Origin: Pyrinomonadaceae bacterium
Lineage (GTDB): Bacteria > Acidobacteriota > Blastocatellia > Pyrinomonadales > Pyrinomonadaceae
Reading direction: 5' to 3'
DNA length: 64,000 nt
Assembly (NCBI GenBank): GCA_028284415.1
Contig: JANQRU010000003.1
Span: 132,562-196,561 of the forward strand
In this document: positions 20,050 through 28,768 of the stretch, in pieces
Layout of the letters: the number at the start of each line of letters is the position of its first letter
Position numbering within the stretch: position 1 is the first letter of the stretch
Made by a program: the position numbers and the translations under genes
Notes under the pieces: generated by a model
Seen by the model: only the letters and a program-made list of their open reading frames with translations
Database searches by the model: none
Told to the model about the DNA's origin: nothing

Positions 20050-20562
20050 ATGGGACAACCATCAGTGGCTATACCTGAGAAAATATTCTTTAAAATTGGT
20101 GAGGTTTGTGACATCGTAGATGTTCAAGCTCACGTTCTGCGTTATTGGGAAACTGAATTTCCAATGCTTTCACCCCAAAAAAACCGTTCCGGTCAACGAA
20201 CTTATAGAAGACGGGATGTAGAAATTGCTTTACGTATAAAGGACTTACTATATGAGGATTTATATACGATTGCAGGTGCAAAGAAACGTCTTCAAAATGA
20301 GATGCGTGAATCGAGTAAGCTAAAAATTGTTCGCCCAGAATCAAAAGATGATGGCAACTATATTAAAGCCGTTGAAGACCAACCAATAGAAGAGGAAGAG
20401 CTGGAATTAGAATTGGACGAAATCGAAGATATACCAGTTCAATCATCTCAATCTGTTAGCAATGAAGAGCTAGAATTAAATGATGAGAGAAGAGAAGCAT
20501 TGAAATCACTCGCTTCTCAGTTATTGGAATTACGTGAAATGCTCAAACCAAATCAAGGTTAA
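20050..20562 (+). CDS. MerR-family transcriptional regulator
   Basis: A 170-residue protein with a MerR winged helix: [25 protein letters not shown] followed by [35 protein letters not shown]. The C-terminal part is acidic ([14 protein letters not shown]) and lacks the metal-binding Cys of MerR itself. Genes of this type often sit near ihfA/rpoZ-type housekeeping loci in other phyla; here the neighbours are thiL and tRNA-Pro. GAGG lies 5 bp before the ATG. Confidence 0.92.
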   Translation: MGQPSVAIPEKIFFKIGEVCDIVDVQAHVLRYWETEFPMLSPQKNRSGQRTYRRRDVEIALRIKDLLYEDLYTIAGAKKRLQNEMRESSKLKIVRPESKDDGNYIKAVEDQPIEEEELELELDEIEDIPVQSSQSVSNEELELNDERREALKSLASQLLELREMLKPNQG

Positions 20563-20621
20563 AAAAATTAACTTTTCTTTTTGACATAAACTCTAATCAA
20601 CAATAATCTGATAAAAAACAA

Positions 20622-20695
20622 CGGGGCGTAGCGCAGCCTGGTAGCGCGCTTCCTTGGGGTGGAAGAGGTCGTGAGTTCAAATCTCGCCGTCCCGA
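20622..20695 (+). tRNA. tRNA-Pro(GGG), integration site
   Basis: Acceptor CGGGGCG/CGTCCCG, anticodon arm CTTCC-TTGGGGT-GGAAG, T loop TTCAAAT and A73. Its 3' 43 bp and two following bases are repeated at 24292-24336, so it is the attachment site of the island that follows. Confidence 0.96.
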
Positions 20696-20697
20696 TT
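20653..20697 (+). repeat. attL: 45-bp direct repeat (tRNA-Pro 3' half)
   Basis: From CTTGGGG to CCCGATT, this 45-bp segment is repeated with a single mismatch at 24292-24336. It restores the tRNA 3' end after integration, as is usual for tyrosine-recombinase islands. Confidence 0.93.
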
Positions 20698-20707
20698 CGA
20701 TAAACAA

Positions 20708-20737
20708 AGGGCTTGGAGAAATCCAAGTCTTTTCTTT
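20708..20737 (+). terminator. Terminator after tRNA-Pro (island-borne)
   Basis: GGCTTGG/CCAAGTC hairpin followed by TTTTCTTTT, 13 bp after the tRNA. Confidence 0.65.
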
Positions 20738-20745
20738 TCGTCTAT

Positions 20746-20765
20746 TTGGTTGCAGGTTGGTTGCA
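20746..20765. repeat. 20-bp direct repeat, left copy
   Basis: TTGGTTGCAGGTTGGTTGCA occurs here and identically at 24164-24183, near each end of the island. Internally it repeats GGTTGCA. It may be an arm-type recombinase site or a remnant of a nested insertion. Confidence 0.75.
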
Positions 20766-20777
20766 TAACTCACATTA

Positions 20778-20939
20778 TTAAAGTGAAATTTCGTCTAATT
20801 TCGCCACATCCTGTCTCATCAAGTCCATATCAGGATGTAGGTAAATTTCAGTAATATCATGACTAGAATGAGCGTATAGAGCTTGAATCTGACTGGAGGG
20901 AACCTCACGGGTTAAGAGCTCTGTCCCAAAATGTGGCTG
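20778..20939 (-). pseudogene. Tyrosine-recombinase (integrase) C-terminal remnant
   Basis: The minus-strand frame reads HFGTELLTREVPSSQIQAL, then AHSSHDITEIYLHPDMD and ends KLDEISL-stop. These are the last 50 or so residues of a phage-type integrase: the box II His region and the nucleophile Tyr in EIYLHPD. Upstream residues, including the catalytic Arg and the DNA-binding domain, are missing. It borders attL in the usual place for an island integrase. Confidence 0.85.
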
Positions 20940-21626
20940 GAAGATGCCTCTTTGAAATCGAATATCGTTTTAGTGAAACTAAAACCAGAAGTTTCTGCCG
21001 CTCCGTCTCGACCTAAACCAACTTCACCATCAGCAAGTAAAGATGCGACAAGTCCGCAATCGAAATTAAACTTCTCTTGTGTATCGTCTGCCAATGAAGA
21101 AACAGAGGTTTATATAGATGGATCGTTAGCGGACACTAAACCTGCCGTGCCAGTCGGTCAGACCATAACGCATTCTGAAAGTGGATTAGCTAATGATACA
21201 ACAATGACTGGAAAATTCCGTCACAAGTGGTCAGCAGGTGATGAATCAGAGTTCACAGCAGAAAAGTCTGCAACCACTGATCCCGCGACTGCCCCACCAT
21301 CTAAGCCCTCGAATGGTGAAGGTGAATTTGTCAGCGGTTCTGGAAGTGGAAGTGGTTTTGTAACATTTGGTTAGCAAAATAATGGCGGAACTGGAGATTT
21401 CACAATTGAAAGGCGAATCGGCTCAAGTGGAGGGGTATCAGAAAAAACAGTCGACCACAGTTCACCATCAACAAGCTATACTGACCCTGAAGAATATATA
21501 CAAACCGCTTCAGGATATTCAATTTACTATCGAATTAGAGATAATAATTTAACAGGCGGTGCCGGAGAATTTACCGAATGGGTAGAAGTAATTATTCCAC
21601 CTTACAATTGGCATGGAAATTCTTGA
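20931..21626 (+). pseudogene. Extracellular-type protein gene with in-frame amber codon
   Basis: The frame runs 147 codons to TAG at 21372-21374 (after SGSGSGSGFVTFG) and continues in the same frame with a protein-like 83-codon stretch (NNGGTGDFTIERRIGSSGG, YSIYYRIRDNN, EFTEWVEVIIPPYNWHGNS) to TGA. It is Ser/Thr/Gly-rich and beta-sheet-like, resembling a fragment of a surface or tail protein. The 5' end abuts the integrase remnant and lacks a ribosome site, so it is probably truncated. No amber-suppressor tRNA is seen in the window. Confidence 0.6.
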
Positions 21627-22205
21627 TTCTATTATGAGCTTTGAAAATGAGATAAACGGAATGAAAATTCAAACTAATTGAAAAAAAATCCTTATAAAAA
21701 AATATTTACTATGATATTTGCTAATATTAGTAAACTCAATATAATATGCATAAAAAAGACATATTTGTTTAAACTATTTTTAACAAAAAATGGTGTATAT
21801 TAAATATATAGCGGTTATTTGGTATACAAACGTATTGTCGCACAACTGCTTTGTTTGCAATAAGATACGCTTTCTGTGGAGAATAGAATGATTAATTTGT
21901 ATACAAAATACAAATTTAAATTATTTAGATTAAGTCAACTCCAAGTGCCTGATAAACAACATCTTAGCCGACTAAACTAGCAAAAAAAGGATAACGGCAC
22001 GTGGGTTGCATCAAATAACTATAGTAGGGTGTAATGCAAGTTTTATGCCAAAACTGCTAAAACACTCTCCCCAAATTGAGTTTAAGCAAAGCTGTAAAAT
22101 TAGGCTCTCGTTTTTTGGATGCTTTGATACTTCTAAAAATAATATGAGAATGAATCACCTTAACCAGTTGGAATATTGCAAAAAAGGCAATGAAGGAGTT
22201 TAATA
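21627..22205. promoter_or_regulatory. AT-rich gap with GTATACAAA repeats
   Basis: This 580-bp stretch has no convincing gene. TTTGTATACAAA (21896-21907) is a perfect 12-bp palindrome, and GGTATACAAA occurs at 21831-21840; together they look like repressor operators. The 65-codon frame at 22006 lacks coding character. Confidence 0.35.
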
Positions 22206-22460
22206 ATGGCTACAGATGTTAACAAATTAATAGAACCTCAAAATATAAATGTTGTAGGTGACCTCAAGAAGAAAAACAAAAAGAATCGTTATAATTTTAT
22301 ATATTTTACTGTTTTAAGTATTCTTAACATGATGGCTGCAGCATTTGCAGTTAGTATTTTATATGTTGATAGCTTAGTATTTAAAATTGCATTAAGTATA
22401 GCAGCAATACTTTCAATTCTCGGGACATTTATAGTTATCTGGAAGTTTTTGCGAAGATAA
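22206..22460 (+). CDS. Small two-helix membrane protein
   Basis: An 84-residue protein with AAGGAG before the ATG. Residues 30-50 and 58-80 are hydrophobic (YFTVLSILNMMAAAFAVSILY and FKIALSIAAILSILGTFIVIW), preceded by a basic KKKNKKNR. The family is not recognised. It lies in the tRNA-Pro island upstream of another membrane protein and the PutAbiC-like gene, and might be a membrane partner of a defence system; this is unproven. A strong terminator follows. Confidence 0.7.
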   Translation: MATDVNKLIEPQNINVVGDLKKKNKKNRYNFIYFTVLSILNMMAAAFAVSILYVDSLVFKIALSIAAILSILGTFIVIWKFLRR

Positions 22461-22490
22461 TAAAATAATATAAGTCAGGGTATAAAAAAT

Positions 22491-22520
22491 AAGGAAGTAT
22501 TTTAATACTTCCTTCTTTTT
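22491..22520 (+). terminator. Rho-independent terminator
   Basis: AAGGAAGTATT/AATACTTCCTT (11 bp) followed by CTTTTTT, after the 84-aa membrane gene. Confidence 0.85.
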
Positions 22521-22529
22521 TATTTATTT

Positions 22530-23135
22530 ATGATTATGTGTACTACTCTCATATTCTCCTTTACAAACATTCTTGAGCCTTTAAAGACTCTAATTTTGCT
22601 ATTGGATAATGACTCAATTAAAGAAAATTTACTGGTGCTATTTTGTGCAATGCTATTAAGCGGTTCTCAGTCAATTGCTTTCTCAATGTTATTACACGTC
22701 CCGAAAGTACATACAACTATCAAATTATTTACTGAATCTGTTACAAAATTATTTGCTGGCTTTATAACCTATTTCGCTTATTTACTCATACGATATCAAA
22801 ATGAAAATACCGTAGTTGACATAAGACTTATTTTCTTTTTTTTACTTACCACGATATTTTTAGGTTTTATAGCAGCATATCGTGCAAGAACAATTGTTAC
22901 CGATATTGAGTCATTACACGATTGTGAGTTTAAGAAGTTGAAATGTTTAAAGCATGAAACAAGAGATTGTTCACATCCAGAAATACTTGATCCGGAAACT
23001 CAATTTAGGTGCGTTGAGGAAATGCGATATGGGAAGGCTGCAATTATTGTGATGCCAAGTACTTTCTTTTTCTTAATTAGCTTTTTGGCGGCTCTGGTCT
23101 CAAGTTTTTTATTTTATGTTGAGCCTAAGCATTGA
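22530..23135 (+). CDS. Multi-pass membrane protein, unknown
   Basis: A 201-residue protein with about four to five hydrophobic segments (around residues 30-55, 70-87, 98-115 and 172-195). Between the last two is a soluble Cys-containing loop (CEFKKLKCLKHETRDC, FRCVEEMRYG). It is not recognised. The start codon has no ribosome site and lies right behind the preceding terminator, so expression needs its own promoter or the true start is internal. It is part of the tRNA-Pro island. Confidence 0.6.
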   Translation: MIMCTTLIFSFTNILEPLKTLILLLDNDSIKENLLVLFCAMLLSGSQSIAFSMLLHVPKVHTTIKLFTESVTKLFAGFITYFAYLLIRYQNENTVVDIRLIFFFLLTTIFLGFIAAYRARTIVTDIESLHDCEFKKLKCLKHETRDCSHPEILDPETQFRCVEEMRYGKAAIIVMPSTFFFLISFLAALVSSFLFYVEPKH

Positions 23136-23281
23136 GTAGAATTCTTCTTTTTTTTCGATTACTACCATTTATAAACATTACTAATTTACATAGGTTGGAA
23201 TTAAGTAATACTAATCTAACTTCAGTTATCTGAATTGTAATAAAATGAACCAACTACCTAATATAGAATCGCGTATACATA

Positions 23282-24148
23282 ATGAATAGGGATAATCAGA
23301 ATGAAGTGACTGTTTCAGGAAAAATAAATTGGATTTTGCTTGGGGCAAGTTTATTGATTATAGGTACGTGGCTACTAACTTGGCTACTTCTAAGTCCATG
23401 GAAACCTGAAGACAGAGGAACATTTGGCGATATGTTTGGTGCAGCAAATGCATTGTTTTCTGGGTTCGCTTTGTTAGGGGTGATATACGCAATTCTGCTT
23501 CAACGTCAAGAACTAAAATACCAAAGGAAAGAATTAGAACTCACTCGTTTAGAACTTAAAGGTCAAAAAGAACAACTAACAGCACAAAATGAAATAATGG
23601 GAATTCAGAAGTTTGAGAATACTTTTTTTCAGTTGATTGACCTACAAAACAAAATTGTCGAGCGGATGCGATATGAAAGTAGACACACAACTTATGAAGC
23701 AGGAGGGAAGCAGTTTATTTACGAAGTGTATGATGATGTTCAAAAAGGACATTTGCCATCGAATAAAAAGATGAATCAACTCACTTTGCAACGAATCCAA
23801 AAAGCATATTCAGAGGTTTATTACGAACAGTCAGTCCAATTGCAACCATATTTTAGAAATATTGAGAATATTTTAAAATTGATAGATAGGCAGCAGATAC
23901 CTGATGACGCGGATATATATGCAAGTATATTGCGTTCTATGTTAGATGAAAATGAATTAGCTTTGCTTGCATACCATTCTTTAAGTGAAGCAGGTAACGC
24001 AAAATTAAGAAAATTGTTAGAGACTTATTATATTCTTCAAGATCTTCCAAAAGCGAAAGTGCCTAAAATTTTATATAACCAGATAGTTAAGCGTCATGAG
24101 GACGAAACTATCGATTTAAAACCTTTACCGAGAATCAAGAAGTTTTAG
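23282..24148 (+). CDS. PutAbiC-like phage abortive infection protein
   Basis: A 288-residue protein with two N-terminal membrane helices (about 18-38 and 50-72), a coiled-coil stretch (LKYQRKELELTRLELKGQKEQL) and the conserved block KFENTFFQLIDLQNKIV typical of putative phage abortive infection (PutAbiC) proteins. These are suspected to halt phage growth by an unknown route. Location in an integrated island fits a defence role. The gene ends 143 bp before attR. No toxin active site can be named. Confidence 0.75.
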   Translation: MNRDNQNEVTVSGKINWILLGASLLIIGTWLLTWLLLSPWKPEDRGTFGDMFGAANALFSGFALLGVIYAILLQRQELKYQRKELELTRLELKGQKEQLTAQNEIMGIQKFENTFFQLIDLQNKIVERMRYESRHTTYEAGGKQFIYEVYDDVQKGHLPSNKKMNQLTLQRIQKAYSEVYYEQSVQLQPYFRNIENILKLIDRQQIPDDADIYASILRSMLDENELALLAYHSLSEAGNAKLRKLLETYYILQDLPKAKVPKILYNQIVKRHEDETIDLKPLPRIKKF

Positions 24149-24163
24149 AATTATTAGAGAAAG

Positions 24164-24183
24164 TTGGTTGCAGGTTGGTTGCA
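24164..24183. repeat. 20-bp direct repeat, right copy
   Basis: Identical to 20746-20765 (TTGGTTGCAGGTTGGTTGCA), 108 bp inside attR. Confidence 0.75.
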
Positions 24184-24291
24184 GACTGCGAAGGATTGCA
24201 CCCGAAATCGACCACTTATTGCATTTCCGCAAATTTGTTAAACCTAAATGTTTTTCTGGGTTTGTCCCGTTTTGTCCAACTGAAAATCTCG

Positions 24292-24336
24292 CTTGGGATG
24301 GAAGAGGTCGTGAGTTCAAATCTCGCCGTCCCGATT
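24292..24336 (+). repeat. attR: partial copy of tRNA-Pro
   Basis: A 45-bp copy of the tRNA-Pro 3' half with one substitution (CTTGGGA for CTTGGGG). The acceptor and anticodon 5' halves are absent, so it is not a functional tRNA. Confidence 0.93.
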
Positions 24337-24345
24337 TTGTTATAA

Positions 24346-24377
24346 AAAAAGTGCTTTGTTTAATCAAAGCACTTTTT
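24346..24377. terminator. Bidirectional terminator AAAAAGTGCTTTG
   Basis: AAAAAGTGCTTTG/CAAAGCACTTTTT, a 13-bp stem with T-runs on both strands, serves the minus-strand gene that ends at 24401. It was probably the original tRNA-Pro terminator before the island was inserted. Confidence 0.85.
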
Positions 24378-24400
24378 ACGTTACAAAGTTAACTATCAAA

Positions 24401-24892
24401 CTATTCTTTTATTTCTAAATCTGGTTGTTCAGGTAACTCAGCATTCTCAGCGTCTCCAATTAATTTCTCACGCAATCTTAATAATATGAACTGATTGAAA
24501 AACACCGCTATTGCAACAATTATGCATATAACCACACCAATCAGGGGGGTTACAGAAATAGCAGTTTCAGCGAGTCCATTAGATTTGAGAAATGATAGGT
24601 AATTTCTCTCCAACCAAAATGTGTGCAAAGCAATAAAAATTATGAAATAGGCATAGGATAGCCAAACAAATAAAACATTCTTAGATTTCCAAATAATTAC
24701 ATTCGCACAAATTAACAAAACGATGAATGAAATCCAGATATATGTCCAATTTATGCTAGAAAAATACTGAAAATTTTGAACTGCAATTTCAGGATTTCCA
24801 ATACTTTGTAGCCAATCATAGCTGTAATAAGTAAGGAACGCGGCAACAATTGTTGCTAATGAAAATAAACCAATAAAAATTTTTTTCAACAT
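24401..24892 (-). CDS. Four-helix membrane protein, unknown
   Basis: A 163-residue protein with four hydrophobic helices (about 5-25, 50-67, 76-94 and 112-138) and an acidic C-terminal tail (GDAENAELPEQPDLEIKE). The family is not recognised. It lies downstream of the HtrA gene, separated by that gene's terminator, so it needs its own promoter. Confidence 0.75.
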   Translation of the reverse strand: MLKKIFIGLFSLATIVAAFLTYYSYDWLQSIGNPEIAVQNFQYFSSINWTYIWISFIVLLICANVIIWKSKNVLFVWLSYAYFIIFIALHTFWLERNYLSFLKSNGLAETAISVTPLIGVVICIIVAIAVFFNQFILLRLREKLIGDAENAELPEQPDLEIKE

Positions 24893-24932
24893 ATATTTTT
24901 TCCAAAAATGCTTTGAGATTAATCAAACAAAA

Positions 24933-24955
24933 AAGGAGAGCTAATTATTAACTCT
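24933..24955 (-). terminator. Terminator of htrA
   Basis: On the minus strand, AGGAGAG and CTCTCCT pair around a short AT loop, followed by TTTTTTG. Confidence 0.75.
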
Positions 24956-24965
24956 CCTATCTTAT

Positions 24966-26468
24966 TTATTTAGGCTGAACTGGAATAAACGAGGTCTGTC
25001 CCCTTCTAGATATTAAAAGCAAAATTGGCTTATCACCAGATTTTTCAATTGCTGATTCTACATCATTCAAAGATTCAACCATCTGACGATTTATCTCAAG
25101 AATTACATCTCCCCGCATTATGCCTTTTTCTGCTGCGGCACCATCTGGAGCAACAGCTGTAACGACAAGACCTTTAACCTCAGAAGGAATGTTTAGCTGT
25201 TTTGCAATCTCAGGAGTAAGCTTTTGTAAACTCAAGCCTAATTTTCCACTCTCGCTTGATTCTTTTTCATCATTCTTTTCTTCAGTTGAAGCAGGAGCAT
25301 CTCCAGTTCGATTAAATTCACCTAATTTTATGTTAATTTCATCTTTTTTCCCATCACGTAAATAAGTTAGTTTTATTTCTGTACCGGGTTTTGTACTTGC
25401 GACCTTGTTACGTAGCGAATTACCATCGGGGACTTCTTCTCCATTTATAGCAGTTAAAATATCACCACGTTTGATACCTGCTTTATCGGCAGCTCCGCCT
25501 TTCATAACGTTATTAACCAATACACCCTTTGTGTCTTCTAGATCAAGTGATTTGGCAACGTCGGAAGTAATGTCTTGAATAGTCACTCCAAGCATTCCGC
25601 GACGAACTTTACCATTTTCAATTAACTGCTCCATGACGGATTTAGCCATATTTGAAGGAATAGAAAAGCCGATTCCGATGCTTCCGCCCGAGGTAGAAAG
25701 TATCTGCGAATTTATTCCTATTAATTCACCTTTTAGGTTTATCAAAGCCCCACCTGAATTTCCTCTATTTATGGGTGCATCAGTTTGTAAGAAGTCTTCA
25801 AAACTTCCATCACTCATACCAGTTCGACGACCTTTGGCACTAATAATTCCTGATGTGACACTTTGACCAATTCCCAAAGGATTACCGATGGCGAGGACTA
25901 TATCTCCAATTCTTACCTCATCAGAATCACCTAATTCCAAGAATGGCAAATCTTCGCCTTCAATTTTTATAACAGCTAAATCGCTTGGAGGATCAGAACC
26001 AACAACCTTCGCTTCAAAAGTGTTATTGTCATTCATTTTGACCGTAATCTTCTCAGAATCTTCAATGACGTGATGGTTTGTAAGAATAGTCCCGTCTTTG
26101 TTAACAATTACACCTGACCCAAATCCTTGTACTGGTCTTTGTCTTTGTTGTCTTGGCATTTGGAATGGAGAGTTCTTGAAGAAATCCTCAAGATTGGAAT
26201 TTTTTTTCTTACTTTTTTCATTTTTAACTACGCTGATTTGAACCACAGCAGGTGAGGTTTTTTCAACTAAATCTGCATATGAAGTTCTTATACCATCAAC
26301 TACTACAGGCTGTGGTGCAGTTTTGGGTTTTTCTTTTACTTCTTTCTGTTCAGCTTTTGGTTGAGTGAAATAGCCGGTACTGCAACTGCTAAATACTATT
26401 ACTCCAAAAACTAAACTAATCAAAATAAAATTTGTAGATATTTTAATATTAGACCTAATCATTTTCAT
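24966..26468 (-). CDS. htrA: HtrA/DegP-like periplasmic serine protease
   Basis: A 500-residue envelope protease. The N-terminus has a lipoprotein signal peptide (lipobox VFSSC at about residue 29). The trypsin-like domain shows the catalytic His in LTNHHVIE, Asp in DLAVIKIE and Ser in NRGNSGGALIN. Two PDZ domains follow (around 285-375 and 405-490; for example RGMLGVTIQDI, KAGIKRGDILTAINGEE, GIMRGDVILEINRQ). It degrades or refolds misfolded periplasmic proteins. GGAG lies 8 bp before the ATG. It is monocistronic, with its own terminator. Confidence 0.96.
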   Translation of the reverse strand: MKMIRSNIKISTNFILISLVFGVIVFSSCSTGYFTQPKAEQKEVKEKPKTAPQPVVVDGIRTSYADLVEKTSPAVVQISVVKNEKSKKKNSNLEDFFKNSPFQMPRQQRQRPVQGFGSGVIVNKDGTILTNHHVIEDSEKITVKMNDNNTFEAKVVGSDPPSDLAVIKIEGEDLPFLELGDSDEVRIGDIVLAIGNPLGIGQSVTSGIISAKGRRTGMSDGSFEDFLQTDAPINRGNSGGALINLKGELIGINSQILSTSGGSIGIGFSIPSNMAKSVMEQLIENGKVRRGMLGVTIQDITSDVAKSLDLEDTKGVLVNNVMKGGAADKAGIKRGDILTAINGEEVPDGNSLRNKVASTKPGTEIKLTYLRDGKKDEINIKLGEFNRTGDAPASTEEKNDEKESSESGKLGLSLQKLTPEIAKQLNIPSEVKGLVVTAVAPDGAAAEKGIMRGDVILEINRQMVESLNDVESAIEKSGDKPILLLISRRGQTSFIPVQPK

Positions 26469-26596
26469 AAGTTAATTCTCCAACTTGATATGTATAGGCA
26501 ATATTTTACTAAAAAATTGCTTCCTTTTGAAATTTTAGGAGTTAACCATTCTTTTAGCATTAATTTAGATAGCTATTTAGCCAAGTTAATTTACAA

Positions 26597-26635
26597 AAAA
26601 AGCTTGAAATTCGATAAGTGAACTTCAAGCTTTTT
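26597..26635. terminator. Bidirectional terminator AAAAAGCTTGAA
   Basis: AAAAAGCTTGAA and TTCAAGCTTTTT pair perfectly (12 bp), 22 bp past the stop codon of the minus-strand gene at 26657. Confidence 0.8.
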
Positions 26636-26656
26636 GGTTATAATTTTTTGATTTGT

Positions 26657-27718
26657 TTAAGGAATTTCAACACCTAATTCTTTGTTAGCAAGGGTAAACT
26701 GTGGATGTTTTCTAGCCTTAATATATTTTGCTGCAGTTTGCGAAAGTGCTGTTACTAGCATTGGCAAACCGATAGATGGATCAGTCGGCACATATGCTGT
26801 CAGTGCATTTTTTAATAATCTTCCAAAAATTTGTTTGTGGGTTCCTGTTATGGTTGGCGTTCTGACTCCCATCGGTGCGGCGTCATTATTCATAGAAATT
26901 GCATACTTATGACCCCTTGCTGAAGATCGAGTTATGTAAGAAGTAACTTCTGCAACGTTGACCATATTTTGACTCGAAGTGCTACCAAGTGTAATTGCTC
27001 CTGAATTTCTAGTTTTTTGAGAAATCTGCATTAATTCCATTGTGTCTTGTGTAAGATCAAGATTGAAATGAATCTTCTTTTCGAATCTGGCTCTTGCAAT
27101 ACCCACAGCTAAAGCAGATTCTTGTAGATCAGGACAAAAGACAGGCACTCTGGATTTAAATGCGGCAGTTAAAATTCCATCCTCATGAGCTATTTCAGCT
27201 AATTCTCGACCGACAAGATGTAAAAATTCTCTGTTTGAGTATTCTCTTGAAAGTTCAAGTTGATTGATAACACTGCCGATCCATTCGTCTGCTTCTTTGT
27301 ATTCTTCATCGTTTGATAAGAGATCACCAACTCTAGTTACGCCAGCGGAATCTAATTCTTCGTCAATCATGCTTGGGTGAGCTTGAAAATGATTTCTGCC
27401 CAAGGTTTCATGTATATCGTGAAACAAAACATTGCCAGAAAAAACCAAGACATCGACAAAACGATTTTTAACAATGTAAGCTAAGAGACGTCGAAGCCCC
27501 GCTGGCACTAAATTTCCTGATGCACAAAAATAAATCGTTACGTTGTCATCCAACATATCAATCCATATTCTGTGTGCTTCAGCTAATTGCTTAGCACCAA
27601 ATCCTGCTCCTTCCATTTTCTCTAAAAGACCTGCAACAGAGCGGTCTCGGTCAACCGGAATAGGTCTGGTTGGAACAGTTAAAAATTTTGAAGCCTTCGA
27701 TTTACGTTTAGTAGCCAT
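26657..27718 (-). CDS. Deoxyhypusine synthase-like protein
   Basis: A 353-residue protein of the deoxyhypusine/homospermidine synthase superfamily: the NAD-binding region has FCASGNLVPAGLRRLLAYIV and VLVFSGNVLFHDIHETLG, and the substrate region FCPDLQESALAVGIARARF. Archaeal and eukaryotic members modify IF5A; bacteria lack IF5A hypusination, so bacterial homologues probably make homospermidine or similar polyamine conjugates. The usual catalytic Lys context is not clear to me. The ATG has GGAG 5 bp upstream. It faces a 580-bp gap before the pilin gene. Confidence 0.85.
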   Translation of the reverse strand: MATKRKSKASKFLTVPTRPIPVDRDRSVAGLLEKMEGAGFGAKQLAEAHRIWIDMLDDNVTIYFCASGNLVPAGLRRLLAYIVKNRFVDVLVFSGNVLFHDIHETLGRNHFQAHPSMIDEELDSAGVTRVGDLLSNDEEYKEADEWIGSVINQLELSREYSNREFLHLVGRELAEIAHEDGILTAAFKSRVPVFCPDLQESALAVGIARARFEKKIHFNLDLTQDTMELMQISQKTRNSGAITLGSTSSQNMVNVAEVTSYITRSSARGHKYAISMNNDAAPMGVRTPTITGTHKQIFGRLLKNALTAYVPTDPSIGLPMLVTALSQTAAKYIKARKHPQFTLANKELGVEIP

Positions 27719-28115
27719 ATATTCTCCGTGTATATATCTTTATATTTTCCTAATATTTAATTAAATCTATTTAACAAAAATAACCTTTTTATAATAATTC
27801 AAAAGTTTTTTCAACTATCACTTATTTTATTGTTTGATTGTTCATTTCTGTAATGTTTTTGATTTTTTATTCAAGCGTAGCCTGAATTGATTAAAACAGA
27901 AAAGCGACATCTTTTCTCAAATGTAAAAATTCATTTGAGTCTTTTTGCTAAAGTATTGTAAAAATTAGCATTAAATAGATGAGATCACATTCGTTTAGAC
28001 GAAATTCTAATAGAAATAAACTACGCACTTAACTGTGATAATTAATTAATTATTAGGTTATCACATTTTGATTCATTTTTGGGGAAGATAATAATTTATT
28101 TTTAAATTTTAATTT

Positions 28116-28131
28116 TGGCACAAGCTTTGCA
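28116..28131 (+). promoter_or_regulatory. Sigma54 promoter of pilA
   Basis: TGGCACAAGCTTTGCA matches the sigma54 consensus TGGCACG-N4-TTGCW at every conserved base but one, with the correct 12-bp offset between the GG and GC dinucleotides. It lies 170 bp upstream of the pilin ATG. Pilin genes in other phyla are commonly driven by sigma54 and PilR. The rest of the 580-bp gap is AT-rich and otherwise plain. Confidence 0.85.
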
Positions 28132-28300
28132 CGGTTATTAGTGTGGAATAGTTAAGATTCCGATAAATATCAAGTAAATTGATACTTTTTAACAAATTCC
28201 TTACTTTCTACAAGAAATTATTGACACAACTTGTCAAAAAAAATGACAAAAAATGTCACTCTTCACAATTGAAAATTTGAAAACAAGAGGTAAATGAAAA

Positions 28301-28744
28301 ATGGATAATTCAAATCAAAAAGGATTTTCTTTAGTTGAACTTTTAATAGTTGTAGTAATTGTTGGGCTAATTGCATCAATGGCGGTTCCTTACTTACAAA
28401 AAGCTGTTGGAAGAGCTGAAAATACTAAAGGATATGCAGGTTTGAAGGTTTTATCCAAAGCCCAAGTGGATTTTTACTCACGAAATAACAGATACGCTAG
28501 ATTGAACGAATTAAGAGCAGATGCAGGTGCAAATTTAGGAACACTGAGCGGTTCGAATTTAGTTCAAGGCGTATTTACTTTGACCATGAATCCCACAAAC
28601 CCTACTAATAATGATTTGTTGAACAATTATGAGGTTGTAGCAACAAAAGCCCCTACCCTTAGCAAAACTCCATGCGTAATTTCAGTTGATGCATCTGGCA
28701 TGGTAACTGAAGTTTTCGCAAATGGTTGTATTAACTTTGATTAA
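28301..28744 (+). CDS. pilA: Type IV pilin-like protein
   Basis: A 147-residue prepilin. It has a short positively charged leader (MDNSNQKG) and the prepilin-peptidase site KG-FSLVELLIVVVIVGLIA with Glu5. The C-terminal globular part has two Cys (TPCVISVD and ANGCINFD) that could form the D-region disulfide. Pilins assemble into type IV pili for twitching, adhesion or DNA uptake, or into pseudopili. AGAGG precedes the ATG, and a sigma54 promoter lies upstream. Confidence 0.93.
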   Translation: MDNSNQKGFSLVELLIVVVIVGLIASMAVPYLQKAVGRAENTKGYAGLKVLSKAQVDFYSRNNRYARLNELRADAGANLGTLSGSNLVQGVFTLTMNPTNPTNNDLLNNYEVVATKAPTLSKTPCVISVDASGMVTEVFANGCINFD

Positions 28745-28768
28745 AAAACTATAGTTCAAAATTAAAAA

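Larger units (their letters stand above)
20653..24336. mobile_element. tRNA-Pro genomic island (decayed integrative element)
   Basis: A 3.7-kb insertion between the att repeats. It contains a truncated integrase (20778-20939, minus), an amber-broken gene, two small membrane proteins and a PutAbiC-like gene. The tRNA's apparent original terminator lies beyond attR at 24346-24377, and a different hairpin now follows the tRNA. The integrase core is missing, so the island cannot move by itself. Confidence 0.88.

Noticed and set aside
21372..21374. Amber codon read as pyrrolysine or suppressed by a tRNA of the array
   Set aside because: No tRNA with a CTA anticodon and no pyrrolysine genes are in the window; gene decay in the island is the simpler reading.
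22006..22203. 65-codon ORF upstream of the small membrane protein
   Set aside because: It has no ribosome site, no protein-like motif, and its end contains the ribosome site of the next gene; it is most likely non-coding.
24292..24336. A second tRNA-Pro gene
   Set aside because: Only the 3' half is present; the 5' acceptor strand, D arm and anticodon are absent, so it is an attachment-site copy.
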